In this document: positions 17,671 through 26,248 of the stretch, piece after piece
Layout: each line of letters begins with the position of its first letter
How positions within the stretch are numbered: the first letter of the stretch is position 1
From: Hyphomicrobiales bacterium
GTDB taxonomy: Bacteria; Pseudomonadota; Alphaproteobacteria; Rhizobiales; Rhizobiaceae
Direction of reading: 5' to 3'
DNA length: 64,000 nt
Assembly: GCA_900472295.1 (NCBI GenBank)
Contig: UCIA01000030.1
Span: forward strand, 309,108-373,107
The notes under the pieces: model-generated
What the model was told of the DNA's origin: nothing
Database searches by the model: none
The model's input: the letters and a program-made list of their open reading frames with translations, nothing else
Program-made: the position numbers and the translations under genes

Positions 17671-18374
17671 TAATCCTGCTTGCTTGAATTGAACTTGCGC
17701 CGCGCGTTTTCCAGATGCTCGCGCATCGCCTGGCCAGCCGCTTCCGGGTCGTGCCGCTCGATCGCCTCGAACACCGCCATGTGGCCGGCAAAACTCCTGC
17801 GGTTTTCCAACTCGGTGTTGGCCATGTGGATGCGCTGGTTGATCAGCCATTCGACCAGCGCTTCGTGCGCCGCCAGGAAGATCGGATTGCCGGGGATCTC
17901 GGTCAGCACGCGGTGAAACGCGACGTCGGTGACGGCAAAGGCCCGGGCGCGGGGAATTGCGCGCTCGTTCTCGGCAAGTGCTCCGCCGAGTGACGCGATC
18001 TGCGCTGATGTCGCCACCTCGGCGGCATGGCGCGCGATCGAGACTTCGAGGAACAGGCGCAGTTGCTCGAAATGGCCGATGCCGTCAGGCTGGTCCATCA
18101 ACAGATGCGCGGTACCGGTCAACTGCTCCAGCATGTTCTTCGGTGTCGGCCGCGTGACCTTCGGCCGCTCGCCGCTGTTGATGCGCACCAGTCCCATCTT
18201 TTCCAGCGCAAACAACGCCTCGCGCACCGAAGGGCGTCCGACATCGAACATCGCCATCAGATCGCGCTCGGAGGGCAGCGAGGCGCCGACCGGATAGACC
18301 TCGTCGCGGATCATCTCTTCCAGGCGCAGGCGAACCTCGTCCGACAATTTTTTTCGTACCGGCATATTGTGCAT
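17670..18374 (-). CDS. GntR-family regulator, FadR/FCD type (NanR-like)
   Basis: A 234-residue regulator. The winged helix at residues 8-75 contains SLPSERDLMAMFDVGRPSVR and EALFALEKMGLVRI. An FCD ligand domain spans about 95-225, with metal-type His residues in FHRVL and GHMAVFEAI. It is divergent from a peptide-type ABC operon that ends in an N-acetylneuraminate-lyase-like gene, so a NanR-like role is inferred. An AAAAGG box at 6-7 bases supports the ATG at 18374. A dyad covers this ribosome site, suggesting autorepression. Confidence 0.85.
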   Translation of the reverse strand: MHNMPVRKKLSDEVRLRLEEMIRDEVYPVGASLPSERDLMAMFDVGRPSVREALFALEKMGLVRINSGERPKVTRPTPKNMLEQLTGTAHLLMDQPDGIGHFEQLRLFLEVSIARHAAEVATSAQIASLGGALAENERAIPRARAFAVTDVAFHRVLTEIPGNPIFLAAHEALVEWLINQRIHMANTELENRRSFAGHMAVFEAIERHDPEAAGQAMREHLENARRKFNSSKQD

Positions 18375-18400
18375 GGTCTACCTTTTAAGCTATTAGACCA
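18374..18400. promoter_or_regulatory. Putative GntR operator dyad
   Basis: Inverted arms TGGTCTA (18374-18380) and TAGACCA (18394-18400) are separated by 13 bases in the divergent region between the GntR gene and the transporter operon. TGGTC/GACCA half-sites are typical of FadR-type GntR regulators. The dyad overlaps the regulator's own ribosome site and start codon. Confidence 0.55.
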
Positions 18401-18554
18401 GTCGTCGCAAGTGAGGACTTGCGCGACCGATGGTTGGAGGAGGCCGCCCGAAGACGCGGCGGCCGGTGCGACAGGCGGAGCCTGGCGCGGGAGCAGGCCT
18501 GGAGGGGCATGGCTCCCGATTTCGCCCAGCGGAAAGCAACGGGAGGAAAATTCC

Positions 18555-20156
18555 ATGAGAAGACTGTTGATGAGCTTTCTGTCGGCGCTGGCGCTGACGT
18601 TTGCTGCCGGCGCCGCGAACGCCGCGGATGGCGGTACGTTCCGCTCCGCCATGCGCACCGGCTGCATCGAGATGGGCACGCTGCACACCACTTGCGGTCA
18701 CCGGCTTGACGAGACAGTTCTGCAGGGGCTGGTCCACATCAAATGGACGGGCGACGGCGTGCAGCCGATGCTGGCCGAGAGCTGGAAGACGCCCGACGGC
18801 GGCAAGACCTACATCTTCAACCTGCGCCACGGCGTCAAATGGCATGACGGCACGCCCTTCACTGCCAAGGATGTGGTGTTCAGCCTCAACCTCTATGCCA
18901 ACCCCAAGGTCGGCTCGCCCTGGGCACAGAAGCTTGGCGCGGTGGCCGGATACAAGGCTTTCCAGGATGGCTCGGCCTCCTCGCTTGCCGGGGTCAAGGC
19001 GATTGACGACACGACCGTCCAGGTCGAACTCGACAGCGCCAAGCCGCTCTGGGTCGAGCTGCAACTTATCGCCATCAGCATCTTTCCCGAACACCTTCTG
19101 GGCAAGGTCGCACCCGGCGACATCAAGGGCAATGCTTTCTGGGTCAACCGCGTCGGCACCGGCCCGTTCATCTGGAAGAAATACGAGAGCGACCAGTATG
19201 TCGAGGTCGACCGCAACCCCGACTATTTCCTCGGCGCGCCGAAGCTCGACCGCATCATCTACCAGATCTACAAGGACGTGCCGCCGATCATCGCCGCACT
19301 TGAGACAAAGGAAGTCGACGCCATGTCCTATGAGGGTGGCGGCGTGCCGATCTCCGAGCTCGCCCGCCTGCAGAAGCTCGACTATCTCACGGTGCTGCCG
19401 AAATTCTCCGCCGGCCTGCCGACCTATCTGCAGTTCAACCTCGGGGACAAGCGCTTCGCCGATGTCAAAGTGCGCCAGGCGATGCTCTACGCCATCGACC
19501 GCAAGGCCATCATCGAGACGGTCAAGCAGGGTGCCGGCGAAGTGTCGAACACGCTGTTCCCGCAGGACTGGGCGCGCGCCAAGGATCTCGAACCCTACGA
19601 CTACAATCCCGACAAGGCCAAGCAGTTGCTGACCGACGCCGGCTGGGACGGCAGCCAGCCTGTCGATTTCATCTACTATTATTCCGACCAGATGAACGTC
19701 GACACCGTCACCGCCATCCAGAGCTATCTGGCCGCTGTCGGCGTCAACATCCAGCCGCGCCTGCTCGACCCGGCGGCGATCAACCAAGTCTATGCCGATG
19801 GCAGCTTCCAGATGGGCTTTTTCGCCAACGGTATGGGGCTCGATCCCTCGCTTGGTTCGCCGCTGGTCGTCTGCGGCGCCAAGCCGCTCGGCTTCGGCTA
19901 CTGCAACCCCAAGGTCGACGAACTCTTCAACAAGGGACTGGAATCGGCGGATCGGGCCGTGCGCGCCGCAAGCTATCAGGAGGCGTCGCGCATCCTCAAC
20001 CAGGAGCTGCCAAAAGCCTGGTTGTGGAACGAGGTGCGGCCGCTGGCCTTCAACAACCGAATTGTCGGTCTCGCGCAGCACTTCAAGGAGCAGCCGCTCG
20101 TGATCTTCAACCACCCGGTCTACAACGAAGTCGAGAAGTGGGAAGTGGCGAAGTAA
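18555..20156 (+). CDS. Peptide/sialic-acid-type ABC transporter substrate-binding protein (SBP_bac_5)
   Basis: The protein is 533 residues from ATG 18555, preceded by GGGAGG. A Sec signal peptide covers residues 1 to about 23 (ALTFAAGAANAAD). The mature protein has the family-5 binding-protein pattern: WKTPDGGKTYIFNLRHGVKW, DGTPFTAKDVVFSLN, VNRVGTGPFIWKKY and VRQAMLYAIDR. It belongs to the peptide/opine/nickel class, which also includes SatA-type sialic acid binders. The adjacent lyase gene makes sialic acid the favoured ligand (inference). Confidence 0.85.
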   Translation: MRRLLMSFLSALALTFAAGAANAADGGTFRSAMRTGCIEMGTLHTTCGHRLDETVLQGLVHIKWTGDGVQPMLAESWKTPDGGKTYIFNLRHGVKWHDGTPFTAKDVVFSLNLYANPKVGSPWAQKLGAVAGYKAFQDGSASSLAGVKAIDDTTVQVELDSAKPLWVELQLIAISIFPEHLLGKVAPGDIKGNAFWVNRVGTGPFIWKKYESDQYVEVDRNPDYFLGAPKLDRIIYQIYKDVPPIIAALETKEVDAMSYEGGGVPISELARLQKLDYLTVLPKFSAGLPTYLQFNLGDKRFADVKVRQAMLYAIDRKAIIETVKQGAGEVSNTLFPQDWARAKDLEPYDYNPDKAKQLLTDAGWDGSQPVDFIYYYSDQMNVDTVTAIQSYLAAVGVNIQPRLLDPAAINQVYADGSFQMGFFANGMGLDPSLGSPLVVCGAKPLGFGYCNPKVDELFNKGLESADRAVRAASYQEASRILNQELPKAWLWNEVRPLAFNNRIVGLAQHFKEQPLVIFNHPVYNEVEKWEVAK

Positions 20157-20180
20157 CGCTGCAAAACGTCCTCACCAGTC

Positions 20181-20211
20181 GGTCATGGGGCTCCGCCGGA
20201 GCCTCATGACC
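20181..20211 (+). promoter_or_regulatory. Intergenic hairpin between binding protein and permease genes
   Basis: Arms 20181-20194 (GGTCATGGGGCTCC) and 20198-20211 pair over 14 positions with one G-U wobble and a 3-base loop. It lies 24 bases after the binding-protein stop. The absence of a T run and the continuing operon favour a 3' mRNA-protecting or attenuating role. Confidence 0.7.
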
Positions 20212-20250
20212 CGACGTCTCAAGAGCCGCCTTCAGCCATAGGAGAGGCCA

Positions 20251-21207
20251 GTGCTCAGCTATCTCCTGCGAAAACTTTTGCTCAGCATTCCGGTGCTGTT
20301 CGGCGTCACCGTGATCGTCTTCGCCATCGCGCATGCCATGCCGGGCGACGCCGTGCTGGCAATGATCACCGCAGAAGCGCCGTCGAGCGAAGCGCTGATC
20401 GCCATGCGGCGCGGCGAGCTCGGCCTCGACCAGCCTGTCTACATCCAGTACCTCAACTGGATCGGCCAGATCCTGCACGGCAATCTCGGCCGCTCCTTCG
20501 TCAATGGCCGCAGCGTCGGCGACATCATCGCCGAGCGGCTGCCGATGACGCTGGAACTGATGGGCGTGGCGCTGCTTGCTGCCTTCATCATAGGCACCAC
20601 GCTGGGCGTGATCTCGGCGCTGCGGCAATACAAGCTCACCGACTATTCGCTGACGCTCACCGGTTTTGTCGGCGTCTCGATCCCGGATTTCTTCATGGGC
20701 CTGCTGCTGGTCTATGTCTTCGCGCTGGAGCTGCGCTGGCTGCCGTCGTCGGGCATCTCGACCGCGGGCGACGGTTTTTCGCTCATCGACAATCTCCGGC
20801 ATCTGATCCTGCCGGCGGCGGCGCTCGCTTTGTTCCGCGCCGCCATCTTCATGCGCTATGCCCGCGCCGGCATGCTCGAAGTGCTGAACCAGAGCTATAT
20901 GCGCACCGCCAAGGCCAAAGGCCTGCGCCCGAGCACCATCACGCTGCGCCATGGCCTGCGCAACGCGCTGATCCCGCTGGTCACCGTCTTCGGCCTTGCG
21001 CTGCCGACCCTGTTCGGCGGCTCGGTGGTGATCGAGACCATTTTTCAGTGGCCGGGCATCGGCCTGATGTTCATCGATTCCGTGGTCAACCGGGATAGCC
21101 CCGTCATCATGGGCTATGTTCTGATCACCGCCATCATCGTCATGCTGGCCAATCTCGCGACAGACCTTGCCTACAGCGTGCTCGACCCCAGGGTGAGCTA
21201 TGACTGA
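20251..21207 (+). CDS. Peptide-type ABC transporter permease (DppB-like)
   Basis: A 318-residue protein starting at GTG 20251 after GGAGAGG. It has a first membrane segment at residues 8-30 (LLSIPVLFGVTVIVFAIAHA), about six segments in all and the permease loop YMRTAKAKGLRPSTITLRHG. This is DppB/OppB-type. Its end overlaps the next permease start by 8 bases. It forms a channel with the following permease and the double ATPase. Confidence 0.9.
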   Translation: MLSYLLRKLLLSIPVLFGVTVIVFAIAHAMPGDAVLAMITAEAPSSEALIAMRRGELGLDQPVYIQYLNWIGQILHGNLGRSFVNGRSVGDIIAERLPMTLELMGVALLAAFIIGTTLGVISALRQYKLTDYSLTLTGFVGVSIPDFFMGLLLVYVFALELRWLPSSGISTAGDGFSLIDNLRHLILPAAALALFRAAIFMRYARAGMLEVLNQSYMRTAKAKGLRPSTITLRHGLRNALIPLVTVFGLALPTLFGGSVVIETIFQWPGIGLMFIDSVVNRDSPVIMGYVLITAIIVMLANLATDLAYSVLDPRVSYD

Positions 21208-22108
21208 CGCCGCCGCCGCCGATGTGGCGATCGCTGCCGGCGCCTCGCGCGGCCTGTGGGGCGAGGCGGCGCGCCGCTTCCTCAACCACCGGCTGGCGAC
21301 GCTCGGGCTGATCATGCTCGCCATCATCGTGCTTGCCTGCGTTTTGGCGCCGCTGATCGCGCATTACGGGCCGAACGATATCGACCTCAGGGGCCGCAAC
21401 CAGCCGCCGGGGATGGTCCATTGGCTGGGCACCGACGGCACCGGCAGGGATATCTTTGCCCGCATCCTCTATGGCGGCCGCATCTCGCTGACCGTCGGCT
21501 TCGTCGCCGTGGCGATCTCGGCGGCGATCGGCATCTTCATCGGCTGCGTCGCCGGCTATTTCGGCGGCAAGGTCGACCTGTTGCTGATGGGCCTGATCGA
21601 CATGGTGCTGACATTTCCGCGCCTGGTCATCATCATCGCCTTCGTCGCTGTCGTCGGCCCCAGCATCTTCAACACAATGGTGGTGATCGGGCTGCTCAGC
21701 TGGCCCTCCATCGCGCGGCTGACGCGTGGCGAGATCCTCGCCTTGCGCAACCAGGAATTCATCCTTGCCGCACGTTCGCTCGGCACCTCGCCATCGGTCA
21801 TCATCCTCGAACATATATTGCCCAATGTGCTGAGCCCGATCCTGGTGGCGATCACGCTGGATGTGGCGACTGTCATCCTGCTCGAGGCCTCGCTCTCCTT
21901 CCTCGGCCTCGGCGCGCAGGCGCCGGCTGCAAGCTGGGGCAACATGCTGCGCGATGCGCGCACGCTCTCGATCCTGGAGAGCCAGCCCTGGATGTGGATC
22001 CCGCCCGGCGCCATGATCGCGATGGCGGTGCTCAGCATCAACTTCGTCGGCGACGGCCTGCGCGATGCGCTCGACCCGCAGCACATTATGGGCGGGGGCG
22101 GCAAATGA
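21200..22108 (+). CDS. Peptide-type ABC transporter permease (DppC-like)
   Basis: A 302-residue protein with the DppC N-terminal extension, LGTDGTGRDIFARILYGGRI (typical DppC/OppC motif), and the loop ILAARSLGTSPSVIILEHIL. About six membrane segments are visible. The stop overlaps the ATPase start by 4 bases (ATGA), so the pieces are translationally coupled. Confidence 0.9.
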   Translation: MTDAAAADVAIAAGASRGLWGEAARRFLNHRLATLGLIMLAIIVLACVLAPLIAHYGPNDIDLRGRNQPPGMVHWLGTDGTGRDIFARILYGGRISLTVGFVAVAISAAIGIFIGCVAGYFGGKVDLLLMGLIDMVLTFPRLVIIIAFVAVVGPSIFNTMVVIGLLSWPSIARLTRGEILALRNQEFILAARSLGTSPSVIILEHILPNVLSPILVAITLDVATVILLEASLSFLGLGAQAPAASWGNMLRDARTLSILESQPWMWIPPGAMIAMAVLSINFVGDGLRDALDPQHIMGGGGK

Positions 22109-24174
22109 TGGGCGCCGACACGCTTGCCGTCGAAAGGGGAGCAAAGGGGATCGGGCAGCAAGCAGTGCTGTCCGTGCAGGGCCTGAGCGTTGAGTTCGGC
22201 CCCAAGGGCAATTCCGTCTATGCCGTCAACGACGTCTCCTTCGAGCTTGCCGAAGGCGAGTCGCTGGCCATTGTCGGCGAAAGCGGTTCCGGCAAATCGG
22301 TCACCGTGCAAACGCTGATGGGATTGATCCGCAAGCCGCCTGGCCGCGTGACGTCAGGCCGTGCACTGTTTCGCGGCCGCGACCTGCTGGCCATGCCCGA
22401 CAGCGAGTTGCGCCAGATCCGCGGCCGCGACATCGCCATGATCTTCCAGGACCCGATGTCGTCGCTGAACCCGGTGTTGACCATCGGCCTGCAATTGACC
22501 GAGGCGCTGCGCGAGCATCAGGGCCTGAGCGAGGCCGAGGCCGAGCGCCAGGCGCTCGACATGCTGGATCTCGTCGGCATCGCCAACGGGCAGCAGCGCA
22601 TGCGCGCCTTTCCGCATCAGTTCTCAGGCGGCCAGCTGCAGCGCATCGGCATCGCCATGGCGCTGGTTTGCAAGCCCTCGATCCTGATCGCCGACGAGCC
22701 GACCACGGCGCTCGACGTCACCATCCAGGCGCAGATCGTCGAACTGGTGGTGCGCCTGCAAAAACAGCTCGGCATGGCGATCATCTGGATCAGCCATGAT
22801 CTCAGCCTGGTCGCCGGCTTCGTCGACCGCGTCGCGGTGATGTATGCCGGCTCGATCGTCGAATGCGCTGACGTCGATGCGCTGTTTTCGGCACCGACGC
22901 ATCCCTACACGATCGGCCTGTTGAACTCGATCCCGTCGCTGACGGCCGACAACACCAGGCTGGTGCCGATCAAGGGCGCGCCGCCCAATGTCACGCTGCC
23001 GCCGACCTTCTGCGCCTTTGCGCCGCGCTGCGGCTATGCCGAGGCGCGCTGCCGCGAGGTGAAGCCGCCACTGGAAGCGGTTGGCGCCGGCCACACCACC
23101 GCCTGCTGGCGCTGGCGGGAGGTCGATCATCTGCCACGCTCGCCCGTAGGCGCATCAGCCGTGAAGCCGGCTGCCGCAGCCGGGCAGGAGGCGCTGCTCA
23201 CCGTCACCGATCTCAAAGTACATTTCCCGATCCGGCGCGGCGTGCTCAGGCGCCAGGTCGGCGCTGTGCATGCCGTCGACGGCGTCAGCTTCGAAGTACT
23301 GCGCGGCGAAACACTGGCGCTGGTCGGCGAAAGCGGTTGCGGCAAGTCGACCACCGGCCGCGCCGTGCTTGGCCTGGAGCGACCAAGCACTGGGCGTATC
23401 GTCTTCGAGGGCAGGGACTATGCCGGTGCGACGGGCGAAGAATTGAAGCAGCGCCGCCGTGACATGCAGATGGTGTTCCAGAACCCGTTCGGCTCGCTCA
23501 ATCCGCGCATGACCGTCGGCCGCATCATCGGTGAAGGCCTGCGTGCGCAGAAGATCGGCACCCGCGCCTCGCGCGATGTCAGGGTCAGCGAGCTGCTGGC
23601 GCTGGTCGGCTTGAGGGAGGCGCTGCGCAACCGCTACCCCTTCGAGCTCTCCGGCGGCCAGCGCCAGCGCGTGGGCATCGCCCGCGCGATTGCCACCAAT
23701 CCGAAATTCATCATTGCCGACGAGCCGATCTCGGCCCTCGACGTCTCCATCCAGGCGCAGATCGTCAATTTGCTCGATGACCTCAAGACGCGTCTCGGCC
23801 TGACCTATCTGTTCGTCGGCCACGATCTGTCGATGATCCGCTATCTCAGCGACCGCGTCGCGGTGATGTATCTCGGCCGCATCGTCGAGATTGGTACCAC
23901 GGCGTCGGTCTTCGGCAGCCCGCTGCACCCCTATACGCGCGCGCTCTTGTCGGCGATCCCGGTGCCTGACCCGAAGGCCGGCGGCACCCGCCGGCGCATC
24001 GTGCTTGGCGGCGGCGTGCCCGACCCGTCGAAGCCGCCGTCCGGCTGCCATTTCCATCCGCGCTGCCCGAAGGCGAGCGACATCTGCGGCAAGGTGGATC
24101 CGCAATCGCGCGATTTCGGATCGCCGGCGTCGGGCCGGCACCTCGTCGCCTGCCACCACGCCGGAGAGGCCTGA
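22105..24174 (+). CDS. Fused DppD-DppF ABC transporter ATP-binding protein
   Basis: A 689-residue protein with two complete peptide-type ATPases. The first (about residues 15-330) has Walker A GESGSGKS, signature SGGQLQR, Walker B ILIADEPTTALD and a Cys-rich C-terminal tail (CAFAPRCGYAEARC). The second (about 355-689) has GESGCGKST, LSGGQRQRVGIARAI, FIIADEPISALD and a tail with HPRCPKAS. Fusion of the two subunits into one chain is common for this class in rhizobia. The tail cysteine motifs match the oligopeptide-transporter C-terminal domain. Confidence 0.92.
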   Translation: MMGADTLAVERGAKGIGQQAVLSVQGLSVEFGPKGNSVYAVNDVSFELAEGESLAIVGESGSGKSVTVQTLMGLIRKPPGRVTSGRALFRGRDLLAMPDSELRQIRGRDIAMIFQDPMSSLNPVLTIGLQLTEALREHQGLSEAEAERQALDMLDLVGIANGQQRMRAFPHQFSGGQLQRIGIAMALVCKPSILIADEPTTALDVTIQAQIVELVVRLQKQLGMAIIWISHDLSLVAGFVDRVAVMYAGSIVECADVDALFSAPTHPYTIGLLNSIPSLTADNTRLVPIKGAPPNVTLPPTFCAFAPRCGYAEARCREVKPPLEAVGAGHTTACWRWREVDHLPRSPVGASAVKPAAAAGQEALLTVTDLKVHFPIRRGVLRRQVGAVHAVDGVSFEVLRGETLALVGESGCGKSTTGRAVLGLERPSTGRIVFEGRDYAGATGEELKQRRRDMQMVFQNPFGSLNPRMTVGRIIGEGLRAQKIGTRASRDVRVSELLALVGLREALRNRYPFELSGGQRQRVGIARAIATNPKFIIADEPISALDVSIQAQIVNLLDDLKTRLGLTYLFVGHDLSMIRYLSDRVAVMYLGRIVEIGTTASVFGSPLHPYTRALLSAIPVPDPKAGGTRRRIVLGGGVPDPSKPPSGCHFHPRCPKASDICGKVDPQSRDFGSPASGRHLVACHHAGEA

Positions 24175-24305
24175 CCGATGCTTCGAAGCACAAGCCGGCT
24201 GTCGAAAAAGATCATGCCGAAACAATGCCATAGCGTCGGAACCGGAATCAGTGGTTCAGGCGCCGATTTCCCCGAGACAATCCTGACAGCACCGAGGACT
24301 TAGCA

Positions 24306-25202
24306 ATGACCAGAGAATTGGCGGGCATGTATGCCGCCTTGATGACCGGCCTCAGCGACGCCGGCGAGTTCGACCCGCAGCGTCAGCGCAACATCAACGA
24401 CTATGTGCTGCGCCAGGGCCTGGCCGGCCTCTATGTCGGCGGCTCAAGCGGCGAGTCCGGCCTGCTGACGGTGGATGAATTGTTGGCGCAGCAGGAGGTG
24501 GTCTTTGCCGGCGCCGCGGGGGCGGGGTTAAACCTGATCGCTCATGTCGGCATGCCCAATCTGCGCGACTCCATCCGCCTGGCGCGGCACGCGAAAAAGC
24601 TCGGCTATCACGCGCTGTCGGCGCTGCCGCCGCATTCCTATCCGTTCTCCGACGAGGAGGTGTTCGGCTACTATCAGGCGCTGGCGGCGGCGACGGATCT
24701 GCCGCTGATCGTTTACGAGATTCCGCTGCGCACTGGCCGTCCCTTGCCGCTGGCGCTGCTGGTCAGGCTGCTCGATCTCCCCAATGTCGTCGGCATCAAA
24801 TACACCTCCACCGACCTGTTCAAATACTCGATGCTGCGCAAGCGGCAGCCGCAAAAGCTGTTCTTCTACGGCTTCGATGAGATCTACGCCGCCGCCGGCA
24901 TGCTCGGCACCGAGGGCGGCATCGGCACCACCTACAATCTGCTCGGGCGGCTCTATGTGGCGGTCGACCAGGCGGTTCGCACCGGCGACCTGGCCCGGGC
25001 GAAAACCTTGCAGATGGTGTCGCAGGACTTCGTCGAAGCGCTGCTCGAAACCGGCGTGCTGCCGGGCATGAAAGCGGCCTTCCGTGTCATCGGCGTCGAT
25101 TGCGGCCCAACCCGCGCGCCGATGGCGCTGGCCGTCCCGGATGCGGAAGACCGGATGCGCGCCGTTCTCGCCCACCCGGCGATCAAGGCGTGGCTGGCGT
25201 GA
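24306..25202 (+). CDS. nanA: N-acetylneuraminate lyase-like aldolase (DHDPS/NAL superfamily)
   Basis: A 298-residue class I aldolase. It aligns with E. coli NanA without gaps in the active site. Schiff-base Lys165 is in VGIKYTS and proton-shuttle Tyr137 in LIVYEIP. GLYVGGSSGE carries the carboxylate loop (Ser47-Ser48 for Ser-Thr). YGFDEI carries Gly189, Asp191 and Glu192, which in NanA contact the sialic acid glycerol tail. Thr208 replaces Ser208 in GGIGTTYN. These residues favour cleavage of N-acetylneuraminate to ManNAc and pyruvate over dihydrodipicolinate synthesis. The transporter genes precede it by about 130 bases; nanE and nanK are not in the window. Confidence 0.75.
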   Translation: MTRELAGMYAALMTGLSDAGEFDPQRQRNINDYVLRQGLAGLYVGGSSGESGLLTVDELLAQQEVVFAGAAGAGLNLIAHVGMPNLRDSIRLARHAKKLGYHALSALPPHSYPFSDEEVFGYYQALAAATDLPLIVYEIPLRTGRPLPLALLVRLLDLPNVVGIKYTSTDLFKYSMLRKRQPQKLFFYGFDEIYAAAGMLGTEGGIGTTYNLLGRLYVAVDQAVRTGDLARAKTLQMVSQDFVEALLETGVLPGMKAAFRVIGVDCGPTRAPMALAVPDAEDRMRAVLAHPAIKAWLA

Positions 25203-25211
25203 CAGGCAGCT

Positions 25212-25787
25212 TCATTCGGTTCTCTGCCGGAACTTCGAATGACAGGTCGAGCAATCCTGCAGGATGAGATGCAGGATATGCTCCGCCGGCAGTTTGGCCG
25301 GGTCGGTTTCCGCTGCAACCGACCGTTTGCCGAGCAGGCTGCCGCCGCCCATCGCCAGGCCGGCACCCATGCGCATATCATCGGTGATGGCGGCTGGCGC
25401 GCTTTCGGCCTTGGCGGCCAGAGCGCTGGCCAGCGTCCCGATGTGATTTGCCAGCGCTTCGAATTCCGCCCGCGCCGGATCGATCTCCAGCCTTGCCTCC
25501 GAAGGCGGACCCAGCGAGGGGCTTGGAAATTCGGCAATCAGGGCAGGGCCGGTGCGCATGCGAAGAGTTTGCGCCGCCGCCTTGAAGGCCGTAGCGTCAT
25601 AGGCCTGCCTGCCGTCGAACATGGCGGCGATGGTTTTCGCCGCCGCCGCCATTTCCTTCATCGACGCTTGCCGCGCCGCCACGATCGGTCCGTCGCCGGC
25701 AGACGCGGCCATCGTGAGGGCACAGACCAGCCACAGCAGCGCCGCTTTCACAGTCCATCTCACGGCCCCATGGCCTCGCCGCCCCAT
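25212..25787 (-). CDS. Secreted cytochrome c-type protein with C-terminal heme site
   Basis: The protein is 191 residues from ATG 25787, chosen because it opens a signal peptide (AALLWLVCALTMAASAG, about residues 12-30). It is helical and Ala-rich, with one heme-binding CSTCH six residues before the C-terminal tail (HLILQDCSTCHSKFR). This is the class II cytochrome c' layout, used for NO binding or electron transfer. Function beyond that is not clear. It is convergent with the lyase gene (9-base gap). Confidence 0.75.
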   Translation of the reverse strand: MGRRGHGAVRWTVKAALLWLVCALTMAASAGDGPIVAARQASMKEMAAAAKTIAAMFDGRQAYDATAFKAAAQTLRMRTGPALIAEFPSPSLGPPSEARLEIDPARAEFEALANHIGTLASALAAKAESAPAAITDDMRMGAGLAMGGGSLLGKRSVAAETDPAKLPAEHILHLILQDCSTCHSKFRQRTE

Positions 25788-26029
25788 CCATCCGTGATCG
25801 CCCAGCCGCAGCAGAAGTCCGCCTTGAGGTCGGATCCTTCGATCGTGATGCCGAGACACATTGGTAAATATCCGTCGTCGGAGGTCTCTGTCTCCGAGGT
25901 GGATAGACCTTCCAGCCGATGGAAGGTCAACTGATTGAAGAAGCCGATCAGCGGGCAATCAGCCCAGGCTTGCCGAGACCTTACGCAGCGTTTTCTTGAC
26001 TCGTGGCGTAAAAACAGGCAGCAAGGCAC
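25760..26029 (-). CDS. Possible small hypothetical protein
   Basis: A GTG-initiated ORF of 89 codons upstream of, and overlapping by 28 bases, the cytochrome gene. The C-terminal half (SETETSDDGYLPMCLGITIE) has a composition unlike the Arg-rich shadow frames, but I recognise no family and no ribosome site. Apart from this ORF, 25788-26248 holds nothing else I can identify except divergent upstream regions of the cytochrome gene and the gene at 26249. Confidence 0.2.
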   Translation of the reverse strand: MPCCLFLRHESRKRCVRSRQAWADCPLIGFFNQLTFHRLEGLSTSETETSDDGYLPMCLGITIEGSDLKADFCCGWAITDGWGGEAMGP

Positions 26030-26248
26030 AGGTGAGGGAGAGCATTTCTACCGTGGCAAAGACCATGGAGGGCTCTTTTTTCGTATCGACCGCCGCACAA
26101 TCTGCGACCGGTGGAGGGATTGGTTAACCAACTTTGTCCATCTTTTGATCGATCGGCAACAGGCGCGAAGGGTGCAGGGGGCACCAGCGGACTGTGGATG
26201 TCACGGATGCGAGCACCTCGTGCCGGCAAGCCGATTGAGAGTTGTTGT

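Noticed and set aside
18393..20114. 573-codon minus-strand open frame
   Set aside because: Antisense to the binding-protein gene, which has a signal peptide and family motifs. No motifs are visible in the antisense product.
24306..25202. Dihydrodipicolinate synthase (dapA) call for the lyase
   Set aside because: The Asp191/Glu192 pair, GIGTTYN and YPFS segments follow NanA rather than DapA, and the context is catabolic.
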